A stretch of 64,000 bases of DNA, from assembly GCA_963732415.1 (NCBI GenBank), contig CAVSZK010000019.1, positions 868,001-932,000 on the forward strand, in the 5' to 3' direction. The position numbers and the translations under genes are program-made. Below, piece by piece: positions 51,945 through 60,062 of this stretch. Positions within the stretch are counted from its first letter, which is position 1. Each line of letters opens with the position of its first letter. Source of the stretch: RPQJ01 sp963732415. Lineage in GTDB: Bacteria; Pseudomonadota; Gammaproteobacteria; Steroidobacterales; Steroidobacteraceae. The notes beneath the pieces were generated by a model, which was not told the DNA's origin, did not search any database, and worked only from the letters and a program-made list of their open reading frames with translations.

Positions 51945-52450
51945 GTCGGGGCATCTCCGAGTGAAATCTGCGGAAACAGTTCAGTGCGCACGACCTTGGC
52001 GCCCTCGGAACTCTGGCGCACCCGCACCGCGTCCATCACCTGCACGATGGTGTCGTAGTCCACGTCCTCGGCCACCAGCAGCGTAGCGTTCGACTTTTCC
52101 GGAAAACGGGTCTTCAGGTCCTGCAGGTAGGCGGAGAGCCGCACCACGTCCTGCCCGCTCGCGGTCACCGGCACGCTGGTGAGCACGCCGCTGTTGCGAT
52201 CCGCCACCTCGAGGCCGCTGCGCCGCACGATGACCTCGAGCTCGAGGGTCGGCACCTGGTCCACCGCCTTGGCCCCCGGGCCCGGCAAATGCACTTCCAG
52301 GATGCTGGTCTTCGAGAACACCGCCGTGAAGATCAGGAAGAACGTGAGGATCACCATCACGTCCAGCATCGGCACGATGGTCAGGTCGTTACGGCCACGG
52401 TAGCGCGCATGGTTGCGCTGCTGGCGGCGCGCTAGCGTGGAGCTCCTCAT
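51941..52450 (-). CDS. ExbD/TolR-family protein (first copy)
   Basis: 169 residues. The single helix NDLTIVPMLDVMVILTFFLI carries the conserved Asp at residue 30. The periplasmic domain has LELEVIVRRSGLEVAD and ATLLVAEDVDYDTIVQVMDAV, the usual ExbD/TolR strand-helix order. It overlaps the exbB-like gene upstream and the second exbD-like gene downstream by 4 nt each. With ExbB it should form the proton-conducting stator. Confidence 0.9.
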   Translation of the reverse strand: MRSSTLARRQQRNHARYRGRNDLTIVPMLDVMVILTFFLIFTAVFSKTSILEVHLPGPGAKAVDQVPTLELEVIVRRSGLEVADRNSGVLTSVPVTASGQDVVRLSAYLQDLKTRFPEKSNATLLVAEDVDYDTIVQVMDAVRVRQSSEGAKVVRTELFPQISLGDAPT

Positions 52451-53163
52451 GCCCGTGCGGCTCCTCGCACTTCATCGCGATTGAGGATGCGGTCGGCGGC
52501 CTGGCCCGCCGCAACCGGGCGTGAGGTTTCGCTGCGACGCTCGGTCACGGTATTCAGGAACTTGACCGATGCCACTTCGAGGCTGTCCACGAGTTCCGTG
52601 GTCTTGGTCTCGAGGTACATGTGGCACAGCAGCAGGCTGATCGCGAGACCGAGGCCGAGCGCCGTGTTGTTCATCGCGACCGAGATGCTGGCCGAGAGCA
52701 ATGCAGCCTTCTCGGCCGGATTGACCGCGGCAACGGCCGCGAATGCATTGATCAGGCCGATCACGGTGCCGAGCAGGCCCATCAGCATGCCGATGTTGGC
52801 CAGCGTGGCGAGGTAGTGCGTGCGCTTCTCGAGGCGCGGAATCACCTCGATCAGGCTTTCTTCCATCGCCTTCTCGATGTCCTCGCGACGGTGCGCGGTC
52901 GAGATGCGGGACATCCCGTAGCGCATGATCGTCGAGAGCGCCGAGTCGGTGCTGTCCGCGACCTCCATGGCCTTGCGGAAGTTGCCGGCCTTGATCAGCG
53001 GCGCGAGCTCGGCCCACAGGCGCTTGTTTCCCCTCGCGACGCGAGTCAGGTAGACGAACCGCTCCGCGGCGATGGCGAGGCCGAGCGTGAAGACGGCAGC
53101 GATGGGGTACAGGAATGCCCCGCCCTGCTTGAAGAAGTTGATGATCATGTCCAATGCATTCAT
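52447..53163 (-). CDS. ExbB/TolQ/MotA-family proton channel
   Basis: 238 residues. Three membrane helices are visible: FLYPIAAVFTLGLAIAAERF near the N-terminus, IGMLMGLLGTVIGLINAFAA and NNTALGLGLAISLLLCHMYL, with the ExbB signature GLLGTVIGL and the polar Asn/Thr at the channel face. The cytoplasmic loop RIS TAHRREDIEKAMEESL-type region lies between helices 1 and 2. It makes the proton channel with the two ExbD proteins. The start overlaps the preceding gene by 4 nt. Confidence 0.92.
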   Translation of the reverse strand: MNALDMIINFFKQGGAFLYPIAAVFTLGLAIAAERFVYLTRVARGNKRLWAELAPLIKAGNFRKAMEVADSTDSALSTIMRYGMSRISTAHRREDIEKAMEESLIEVIPRLEKRTHYLATLANIGMLMGLLGTVIGLINAFAAVAAVNPAEKAALLSASISVAMNNTALGLGLAISLLLCHMYLETKTTELVDSLEVASVKFLNTVTERRSETSRPVAAGQAADRILNRDEVRGAARA

Positions 53164-53546
53164 GGCTGGGTGGCTCCGGGGGAAGAACTGGCAGGTTTTG
53201 TAGAGACAGGTGAACTTTGCGTGGTCAGGTCACGGAAATATGTGACTTCGCGCTGAAATTCGTCACGATCCACCGGCGCGAGGACCTCGTCGATCAGGCT
53301 GCCCATCGGCCGGTCCGGGCCGCCGGGAGGCTCCGCGGCCTTCCAGGGCACGATGCTCATGACCTTGGGCAGTTCGCGGTTGCCGGTGATTGCGGTCGAG
53401 TCGAGCTGCAGCCGGTCGTGGGCGAGCTGGCCCGGGTTCGCGGAGGCGACCTTGGCAGGCGCCGTAGCCGCCACCGGTGGCTCGGCGGCGACCGCCGCGA
53501 AGGGCGCGACGAAAGCGAGGGCAATCATGGCTGGCACGATCTTCAT
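53160..53546 (-). CDS. Small exported protein of the riboswitch operon
   Basis: 128 residues with a signal peptide (MKIVPAMIALAFVAPFAAVA, cleavage near residue 21). The mature part is short, Pro/Ala-rich at both ends, with a central segment TGNRELPKVMSIVPWKAAEP and DRDEFQREVTYFRDLTTQ. I do not recognise a family. Its 4-nt overlaps with both the 1091-residue TPR gene and the exbB-like gene argue that it is a dedicated part of this machine, probably periplasmic. Confidence 0.75.
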   Translation of the reverse strand: MKIVPAMIALAFVAPFAAVAAEPPVAATAPAKVASANPGQLAHDRLQLDSTAITGNRELPKVMSIVPWKAAEPPGGPDRPMGSLIDEVLAPVDRDEFQREVTYFRDLTTQSSPVSTKPASSSPGATQP

Positions 53547-56500
53547 TGCTGCGCCTCCGCTGTCCGTGAAACCTTTCCAAGCCGGGTACGCAGCTCGACC
53601 AGCCAGGGCCCGGTGTCCGGATCGGTGCCGCCGGTCATCAGCTGGTACTCCTCGTAGTGACTGAGCGCGGCTGCCGGATCGCCGAGATAGAGATCGAGCA
53701 GCACGCCGAGGTTGCGCTGCGGCGCGGGATAATCCCGCGCCAGCGCAGAGGCACGCTCATAGGCGGCGCGCGCCTCCGCAAATCGGCCGAACCGTCGGTT
53801 CGCGACACCGAGCATGTTGAGCGCTTCCGCATTCGTCGGCTCGACGGCAAGGGCCGCGGCAATCTGTGTCTCCGCAGCGGCGTCATCGCCGGCTTCGAGC
53901 GCTGCCCGCGCTGCGGCCAGCGACCGGACGACTTCCGGAGACGGCGCGGGCGCGGCATCGGGTTTCCCGCCGGACTTTGAATCCTGGGCGGCATCTGCTG
54001 CCGCAGCATTCGCCGTATTCGGCACTGCGACGTATGCGTCGATGAGCTCGCTCCTGTCGTATCGGGCAGGCTTCATCGCGGCGAGCGCTGCGTAGCTCTT
54101 TCGCACCCATTGGTCGTAGATTCCCTCGGCGGCGCGGTTCGCATTGGTCTGGTGGATGCCGATGGCCTTCTCTTCAAACGGGTAGGCCTGCTCCTCGAGC
54201 AGCAGGTCGTACTGCTCGAGCTCGTCGGCGGACAGTCCGGCCGGGCGCTCGGAGGCGATCAGCGCACTGCCGAGATCGCGGTACAGGTCCGCCATCGCGT
54301 AGGTCGCCGAGGTCGTGACTTCGGCGACGCCGTATCCCGCCGCGCGCGAGTAGGCCGCCAGGGATGCTTCCATCGCCGCCTTCTTGCGCGCCAGCGAGCG
54401 GTCGAGCGGCGCCACGAGCGCTACGCCCCGTGCAGCCTGGTCCAGCGGCCGCGCGAGTTCCAGCGACGCCTGCGCGGCCAGGAACCGCGAACGATCGGAA
54501 CGCGCCGTGCCGGCGACCGAGTCGGCTGCGATCAGCTCTTCCAGCCAATGCTGCCGCGCGGCCGCATCACCGGCGCCAGCGGCCAACTCGGCGAGCTGCT
54601 GCCGCGCCTCGATCGCGACATCCACGGGCGTCGGGAATCGTTCGACGTACTCTGCGTAGGCGCGACGAGCAGATGCCGGATCATTGGAGGCAGCGTAGAG
54701 CTCTGCCGCCTGCCACTGCGCCGTGCGGCGAACCTGCTCGTCTTCCGCATCGCGTGCGGCCACGCGCTCGAGCTCGACCGCCGCATCGTGCGGACGCCCC
54801 GACTCGAGGTAGGCAACCGCCAGCTTGCGCGTCACCTCAGGCTGCAGCTCGTCCTGGGGATAAGCGGCCCGGAATCGTTCGAGCACCCCGGCCGCTGCAG
54901 CCCACTGGCCCGAGGAAAGCAGCAGTGCCGCGGCGTCGTACTGCGCCTTGGCACCTGCGCTCGATGTCGGGGCCACGGCGGCTACGCGCAGGTACTCCTG
55001 TACCGCGCCGTTGACGTCGCCGGCCGCCTGTTTCGCCTCGGCCTGGCGGTATACCGACGCCGCCAGGCGATCGGTAACCTCGGCCACCTGCGGGTCGTCG
55101 CTCGGCAGGCGCGCGGCGAGTTCCGTGTAGGCTTTCTCGGCGTCGGCATAGCGGCCGTCGTCGAAGTAGGTGTGCGCGAGTACGGTCCACGCCACCCGCT
55201 GCTGGCCGGCGTCGGCCCTGCTGCCGAGCGCGAGGACCTGCTGGGCGACGGACTCGGCGCGCATGCGATCGCCGGAATCGAACAGTGTCTTCGTCGCGCG
55301 CGTAAGCACGGCCGGTGTTTCAGGGTGCTCCGGGAATGCCGCGGCAAATCGCAGGCCGGACTCCATCGCACGTGCCTGCAACGCGGGACGCTCGGACTCC
55401 GGCGCCTGCGCGTCGGCCTTGTCGTAGGCAACCAGCGCCGCGTAGCCCGCGCGCGCCGCCTGCGGATTCGACGCGTAGGAATAGGCGTCGCGCTCGTACT
55501 CGACAGCTGCCTCTTGGTAACGGGCGCCGTCGAACAACAGGTCAGCGAGCAGCAGCCGGGTTTCAGGCGCCTGCGGTGAATCGTCGAAACCATCCAGGTA
55601 GTCGCGATACCAGCGAACCGCTATGTCCCGGTCGCCGGCAGAACCCTTCTGCGCGAGCGCATGGTGATGCTGCGCCAGGTCGAGCAGGTTGGCCTGGATC
55701 GCCGCGCTTACCGCAGGGTCGATGTCAGTGGTGTGGATTCGCCAGTAGTCGCTGCGAGGACCGTACTCCTCGACCAGCTGACGCTTGCCGTCAAGCACCA
55801 GCGTGGTAAAGCCACCCTTGGCGTAGGCATCGGTGGCGCGCACGATCATCAGCGGCGCCTGCGGATCCATTGGACGTCGCGCCGCAAAAGCCCGATAAGA
55901 CTCGGCGCCGTCCTGGAAACGCTCCTTCTCGACGTACAGGTCGCCAAGTGCGCCGTACAGGCGCCACTCGTATGGCGCCGGGCCGTGCTGGTCCAGTGCG
56001 GCGCGGAGCGAGTCGGGCCCGTCGCCCGAGGCAAAAGTGATCGCCAGCGCCCGCAGCGCGTCTGCGCTCAGCTCCTGCTGTGCGCGCGGCAGCTGCGCGT
56101 CCGACCGGAGCTGTCCATCCTCGACCAGCACGTCGTCGAGCAGCAGCAGGAACGCGGCATTGCTTTCCGCATCCCTGGACTGCTTGAACAGCGCCCAGCC
56201 GCGCTTGTAGACCGCCTGCTCGTAGAACGCGGAGGTGGTCCCCTCGGACTGCACCGTCGCATAGGCGCGCTCCGCATCGGCGTAGCGCTGCTCACTGAAG
56301 AACGCCTCGCCGCGTCGGAACTGGGCTTCGTCGTAGTGGGGGCTCTGTGGATACAGCTCGACCAGCCGGTCGAGCATCGCAAGCGCCTGGTTCGTTTCGC
56401 CGAGGCTCTCGTAGGCCCGCGCGAGCTGGTAGAGCACCGCATCGGTCCCGGCCGCGTCTGGCTGCTCGTCGAGCAGATGCTGGTAGGCCGCGATGGATTC

Positions 56501-56818
56501 GCGGCTTGCCGTCGCCGCTGCGGCCGAATCGGCGCCGTCCTCGACCCGCAGCGTCTCGGCCTCCGCGAAGCGCAGGTCACCCAGCCTGCGCAGCGCCTGG
56601 GCCCGCATGCCGGGATCGGTGTCGGGAATGCGCAGGAAATCCTCGTAGCTGCGCGCCGCCTGGCCGGCTTCGACCTCGACGGCTCCGCCGCGCTCGATCG
56701 GCACGCTGCGCTTCGCCAGGTCGCCGAGCGTAGCCGGCTCTTGTGACTTGCGAGCGGCGTCCGCCGGAGACGAGGCCGCCAGGCAGACGAACACGGCAAA
56801 CGCGATGCGGGCGTTCAT
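53543..56818 (-). CDS. Large periplasmic TPR protein
   Basis: 1091 residues. A signal peptide (IAFAVFVCLAASSPADAA) is followed by tetratricopeptide-type helix pairs along most of the length, for example YQLARAYESLGETNQALAML, ERYADAERAYATV-like units, HTYFDDGRYADAEKAYTELA and, near the end, EALNMLGVANRRFGRFAEARAAYERA. Such solenoids act as scaffolds. In Glt/Nfs-type systems large periplasmic TPR proteins couple the inner-membrane channel to outer-membrane parts. It overlaps both flanking genes by 4 nt. Confidence 0.88.
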   Translation of the reverse strand: MNARIAFAVFVCLAASSPADAARKSQEPATLGDLAKRSVPIERGGAVEVEAGQAARSYEDFLRIPDTDPGMRAQALRRLGDLRFAEAETLRVEDGADSAAAATASRESIAAYQHLLDEQPDAAGTDAVLYQLARAYESLGETNQALAMLDRLVELYPQSPHYDEAQFRRGEAFFSEQRYADAERAYATVQSEGTTSAFYEQAVYKRGWALFKQSRDAESNAAFLLLLDDVLVEDGQLRSDAQLPRAQQELSADALRALAITFASGDGPDSLRAALDQHGPAPYEWRLYGALGDLYVEKERFQDGAESYRAFAARRPMDPQAPLMIVRATDAYAKGGFTTLVLDGKRQLVEEYGPRSDYWRIHTTDIDPAVSAAIQANLLDLAQHHHALAQKGSAGDRDIAVRWYRDYLDGFDDSPQAPETRLLLADLLFDGARYQEAAVEYERDAYSYASNPQAARAGYAALVAYDKADAQAPESERPALQARAMESGLRFAAAFPEHPETPAVLTRATKTLFDSGDRMRAESVAQQVLALGSRADAGQQRVAWTVLAHTYFDDGRYADAEKAYTELAARLPSDDPQVAEVTDRLAASVYRQAEAKQAAGDVNGAVQEYLRVAAVAPTSSAGAKAQYDAAALLLSSGQWAAAAGVLERFRAAYPQDELQPEVTRKLAVAYLESGRPHDAAVELERVAARDAEDEQVRRTAQWQAAELYAASNDPASARRAYAEYVERFPTPVDVAIEARQQLAELAAGAGDAAARQHWLEELIAADSVAGTARSDRSRFLAAQASLELARPLDQAARGVALVAPLDRSLARKKAAMEASLAAYSRAAGYGVAEVTTSATYAMADLYRDLGSALIASERPAGLSADELEQYDLLLEEQAYPFEEKAIGIHQTNANRAAEGIYDQWVRKSYAALAAMKPARYDRSELIDAYVAVPNTANAAAADAAQDSKSGGKPDAAPAPSPEVVRSLAAARAALEAGDDAAAETQIAAALAVEPTNAEALNMLGVANRRFGRFAEARAAYERASALARDYPAPQRNLGVLLDLYLGDPAAALSHYEEYQLMTGGTDPDTGPWLVELRTRLGKVSRTAEAQQ

Positions 56819-58704
56819 CGCACCACCCCGGCCGAGGCCCCGTCATAGAGCGCAGCGAGCGCGAACTGAGCCTGGGTTGCGTAGCTGGCGAGGCGACGCT
56901 TCTGCGCCTCGAGCGCATCGACCGCAATAGAAGCAAGCACACGCTCCTGCGCAGCGCTGGCCGCATCGATGCGCGGACCGATCTCGTCGACGCGGTTCGC
57001 GAGCGCATTGACCCGGGAGGCGAACGTGCTGGTGTCACGCGGCGCGGCCGCTCCTGCGAGCCCGACCAGTTCGACGCGATTGCGAGCCTCCACCAGCAGG
57101 GCGCCGCTCTCGCGCAGTTCCGTGCTGACGCGGCGCAGGCGTGCCTTGTACGCCGCGTCCATCTGCCACAGCAGGACGCCGCGCAACAGGCGCTCGCGTT
57201 CTGCCAGTGCCTCGCGCTTCGCGTCTTCCGGCAGCATCGCGATCCGGGCCTGCGAGTCGTCGAGCGCACGCCAGTCGCGCGCCTCACTGTCCGTGGCCAG
57301 CGCGGCGACGTCACGGCTGGATGCGATCCCGGCCAGCCGCTGCTCGAGCGCGGCCTGCTGGCTGGCAAGCCCGTCGAGGTCCGCACCGGCCAGCGTTGCG
57401 GCCCGGCGCGGCTCGCGCTCCCTCGATGCCTGCTCGCGGGTCGCCACCATCTCGTCGAAGGCGGTCAGCGACTGGCGCCAGCCGTTCAGGTTGCGCTGCA
57501 TGATGCGCAGGTCACGGTAATTCTTCAGGCCTTCCTGGAACTCGTGGGACGCGAGCAGGTGATACAGGTACCGTGTCTGCGGCGAGTCCGGCAGCTTCTG
57601 CAGCTGCCACAACCAGCCGATCGCGTCGCTGTCTGGCGCCGAGGCCAGGACCGAATCGAGAAACCCTCCACTGCGGATCGCCGCTATCGACTCGTCGATC
57701 CGTCGACCTTCCTTCTCGTACGCCTGCACCGCGAACCGATACTGCTGCGCGGCCTGCCCGTTCGCGGCCAGCTGCGCGTAGGCGTACGGCACCGCGAGGT
57801 AGGATTCCTGGACTGCCGAGTCGAGCAGCCGGTGTTCCCGCAGCTCCATCCACGGCACCAGCGCGAGGTCGGAGCGTTTTGCGTCCGACTCGGCCCAGCC
57901 GAGTCCGAGCAGGGCCCGATTGGTGAACGGTCCGTCCAGCCGCACGCGAGTCAGCGCCGCAATGGCCGGCTCCGGCTCTCGGGCCTGCAGCATCGCGTAG
58001 CCGAGCGCGAGATTGGCCCGGTCGCGCAACGAGCGCTCCTCGTCCGTGGCCGCCGGCATGCTGCCCACCGCGTCCAGCCAGCGCTGGCCCTGCGCAACAT
58101 CACCCGACCGCACCAGTGCTACGCCGAGATTGAACTGCGCGAATGCCGCCCAGTCGTCGCCAGCGCCTGCGGCACTCAGTATCGTCGCGGCATCGGCATA
58201 GCGGCCCTGCGCCATCAGCACGTTTGCCGACAGCAGTCGCTTCTCCGAGTCCAGCGACCCGGGCAACGTCCCGCGGATCTTCTGCAGGTTTTCCCAGGCC
58301 TGGTCGTAGTAGCCACGCTGGTATCCGATCCTGGCCAGGTAGAAACGCGCCCGGTCGCTCACCGATTGCGGTACCGATCCCGCCAGCAGCCGGTTGAAAA
58401 TCCGGGTGGCTTCCGCATGCAGGCCGAGCGACAGGTAGAGACCACCCGAGAGCAGCTCCGCATCCGCGGCGTGATTCGGCATCCGGCCGTAGTCACTGGC
58501 CGCCTCGAGTCGTACCAGCGCGCCGAAGTAGTCATCCTGGTAGAAATGGAACAGGACGTCGCCATAGTCGAGATCGCGCACCTTGCCGGGAGGCGGAAGG
58601 TCGGATTCCTTCGGCGCCGCGTCCGCCCCGGTCACGGCGATCACACAGGCCACCAGGCCGGCGGCCAGGCTCCAGTTCCATCGTCGGTGGGACTTGATCG
58701 TCAT
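56815..58704 (-). CDS. Periplasmic TPR and coiled-coil protein
   Basis: 629 residues from the ATG at 58704, which has GAGG 4 nt upstream; an ATG 21 nt earlier is possible. A signal peptide (WNWSLAAGLVACVIAVTGADAA) leads into TPR-like repeats in the first half (YGDVLFHFYQDDYFGALVRL, GLYLSLGLHAEATRIFNRLL, YYDQAWENLQKI). The second half is predicted helical and coiled-coil-like (DGLASQQAALEQRLAGI, LAERERLLRGVLLWQMD). It overlaps the 1091-residue TPR gene by 4 nt and is probably its partner. Confidence 0.85.
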   Translation of the reverse strand: MTIKSHRRWNWSLAAGLVACVIAVTGADAAPKESDLPPPGKVRDLDYGDVLFHFYQDDYFGALVRLEAASDYGRMPNHAADAELLSGGLYLSLGLHAEATRIFNRLLAGSVPQSVSDRARFYLARIGYQRGYYDQAWENLQKIRGTLPGSLDSEKRLLSANVLMAQGRYADAATILSAAGAGDDWAAFAQFNLGVALVRSGDVAQGQRWLDAVGSMPAATDEERSLRDRANLALGYAMLQAREPEPAIAALTRVRLDGPFTNRALLGLGWAESDAKRSDLALVPWMELREHRLLDSAVQESYLAVPYAYAQLAANGQAAQQYRFAVQAYEKEGRRIDESIAAIRSGGFLDSVLASAPDSDAIGWLWQLQKLPDSPQTRYLYHLLASHEFQEGLKNYRDLRIMQRNLNGWRQSLTAFDEMVATREQASREREPRRAATLAGADLDGLASQQAALEQRLAGIASSRDVAALATDSEARDWRALDDSQARIAMLPEDAKREALAERERLLRGVLLWQMDAAYKARLRRVSTELRESGALLVEARNRVELVGLAGAAAPRDTSTFASRVNALANRVDEIGPRIDAASAAQERVLASIAVDALEAQKRRLASYATQAQFALAALYDGASAGVVR

Positions 58705-58744
58705 TGCGCCTCGAGCTCTATCCATCGTCCGGGAGCGGGACTGC

Positions 58745-59314
58745 TCAGTCCCACTGGCGCACGATGAACTCTGGCTGCATCGCGGCCTCGCGGTCGCTGA
58801 TGCGCAGCTCGACGTACTTGGCGCCCACCTCCTTGTCGAACGTCAGCGTCGCGCCACGCCGGTAGTCGACCGCGTGCGGGCCCTTGCCGCTGAAGAACGC
58901 CACCAGCTCGTGCTTGCCGGTCTTCAGGTTGCCCAGATAGAGCTTCTGCACGCCGCCGCGATACAGCGCCTTTACCTCGCGCTCGGTGTACAGGTAGTTG
59001 GCAACTTCCTTGTCGTCGACCTTGAGCGTCACCGAGTCCAGTTCGAAGAACGTACCGACGTTGAGCGACAGGAAAACGGCCACCTGGGTGCTCGAGGGAT
59101 AAAGGATTTCCTCCTCCAGCTTGAACAGGTCGCGGTTGAGGTCTATGAGCTGCTTCTTCAGGTCCTGCACGTCCTGGTCAACGGCGCGCGTGGCCGGGGC
59201 TGGGTCGTCGGCACCAGCCCGCCCTGCGACCACGCTGCCACCTGCGAAGAGGACCATGCTGGCAAGTGCCAGCCACCGAGCACGGCGGGTGGATTCCGGG
59301 GGCTGCCGCTTCAT
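58745..59314 (-). CDS. Exported coiled-coil and beta-domain protein
   Basis: 189 residues from the ATG at 59314, which overlaps the tlpA-like stop by 4 nt. A signal peptide (RWLALASMVLFAGGSVVAG) precedes a short coiled coil DQDVQDLKKQLIDLNRDLFK at about 45-70. A beta-rich domain follows with FFELDSVTLKVDDKEVANYL, RGGVQKLYLGNLKTGKHELV and EVGAKYVELRI, reminiscent of small PEGA-like sandwich domains. No family name can be given with confidence. A 40-nt gap separates it from the next gene, the largest in the operon. Confidence 0.8.
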   Translation of the reverse strand: MKRQPPESTRRARWLALASMVLFAGGSVVAGRAGADDPAPATRAVDQDVQDLKKQLIDLNRDLFKLEEEILYPSSTQVAVFLSLNVGTFFELDSVTLKVDDKEVANYLYTEREVKALYRGGVQKLYLGNLKTGKHELVAFFSGKGPHAVDYRRGATLTFDKEVGAKYVELRISDREAAMQPEFIVRQWD

Positions 59315-59856
59315 TTGCCGATCTCCTCGAGGGCACGGTTGAGTTCTGCCTGGGGCGCCGGGGCGGCGGACCACGAGGCACGCACGATTCCATCGCGGTC
59401 GACGAGCAGCGTGAGCGGCAGCGTCTCCACGTCGTAGAGGCGCCCGACCACCTGGTGGTCATCGAGCAGCGTGGGAAAATGCAGGCTCAGCGAGTGAGCG
59501 ATGGATGCGGCCTGTCCGCCATCGCGGTCGAGGCTGACGCCGAGGACGACCGGGCCGTCAGACTCGGGCGCGGATGCAATCGTGTTCAGTTCGGTGAGCG
59601 CCGACCGGCACGATCCGCACCAGCTCGCCCAGAAGGTCAGCACCACGACATCGCCCTGGTATTCGGACAGGCGCAGGTTGCGGCCGTCCGTGGACTTGAG
59701 TACGAAGTCCGGCGCAGCCGTACCGGTTGACACGGCTTCGGTCGCAGCCTTCACGAGCAGCGGCGAGACCGCACCAGCAAGCGCCGCGCCCGCCAGGGCC
59801 AGCGTGTGTATCAGCGCCATTACGCGGGCGCGCGCGAAGTAATCTCTGCCTCGCAT
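59311..59856 (-). CDS. TlpA/ResA-like periplasmic thioredoxin
   Basis: 181 residues, first gene of the operon. One N-terminal membrane or signal segment (MALIHTLALAGAALAGAVS) is followed by a TlpA-type thioredoxin fold: AAPDFVLKSTDGRNLRLSEY, VVVLTFWASWCGSCRSALTE with the redox pair Cys-Gly-Ser-Cys, and DVETLPLTLLVDRDG with the cis-Pro region. Such proteins reduce or isomerise periplasmic disulfides. The ATG at 59856 lies 3 nt after the GEMM aptamer, which supports this start over the Met at residue 13. Confidence 0.88.
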   Translation of the reverse strand: MRGRDYFARARVMALIHTLALAGAALAGAVSPLLVKAATEAVSTGTAAPDFVLKSTDGRNLRLSEYQGDVVVLTFWASWCGSCRSALTELNTIASAPESDGPVVLGVSLDRDGGQAASIAHSLSLHFPTLLDDHQVVGRLYDVETLPLTLLVDRDGIVRASWSAAPAPQAELNRALEEIGK

Positions 59857-59857
59857 C

Positions 59858-59936
59858 CTGGCAACCCCGCTGTCATGGGTGAGACCCGAAGACCGGAAGC
59901 TTTGCGTCCCCGCCTTTCAGCGGGTTTGCCTTTTTT
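59858..59936 (-). promoter_or_regulatory. Cyclic di-GMP-I (GEMM) riboswitch
   Basis: Read 5' to 3' on the minus strand, the aptamer has all GEMM-I hallmarks in order: GGCAAACC, a P2 hairpin closed by a GAAA tetraloop (CGCTGAAAGGCG), GGGACGCAAAGC, the tetraloop receptor side TTCCGG, a P3 hairpin, then ATGACAGCGGGGTTGCC. GGCAA at the 5' end pairs with TTGCC at the 3' end as P1. The 3' strand, including a GCGGGG that could serve as ribosome binding site, ends 3 nt before the ATG at 59856. There is no room for a separate terminator, so control of translation start is the likely mode. Confidence 0.92.
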
Positions 59937-59947
59937 CAGTCGAGTGA

Positions 59948-59977
59948 ATCGTTGTCTGGCGGGCGTGGCGCTGTCAA
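59948..59977 (-). promoter_or_regulatory. Candidate promoter of the riboswitch operon
   Basis: A perfect -35 TTGACA lies at 59977-59972 (minus strand). About 17-18 nt downstream is a weak -10 (AACGAT or nearby). A start about 7 nt after it would place the 5' end just before the GEMM aptamer. The perfect -35 and matching geometry support it; the poor -10 keeps confidence moderate. Confidence 0.45.
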
Positions 59978-60018
59978 TTGACGGAGCCATCTGCGCTTCA
60001 CAGGCGGCATTGCGTCAC

Positions 60019-60052
60019 AAAAACGCCCGGCGAGTCGCACCGCCCTGCGGGC
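60019..60052 (-). terminator. Terminator of apbE
   Basis: On the minus strand GCCC and GGCG pair with CGCC and GGGC, with a small bulge, and a run of five T follows (60023-60019). It separates apbE from the riboswitch operon, so the latter needs its own promoter. Confidence 0.55.
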
Positions 60053-60062
60053 CTGGACCCTG

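Noticed and set aside
50483..53163. Reading the ExbB/ExbD/TonB genes as the energiser of the adjacent TonB receptor
   Set aside because: The receptor is on the opposite strand and broken, while the channel genes are tightly coupled to TPR genes and have two ExbD copies, so an iron-uptake partner role is less likely.
56743..58767. 674-codon plus-strand frame opposite the TPR genes
   Set aside because: It lies antisense to well-supported TPR proteins in high-GC DNA, has Arg/Gln-rich non-protein-like composition, and no ribosome binding site.
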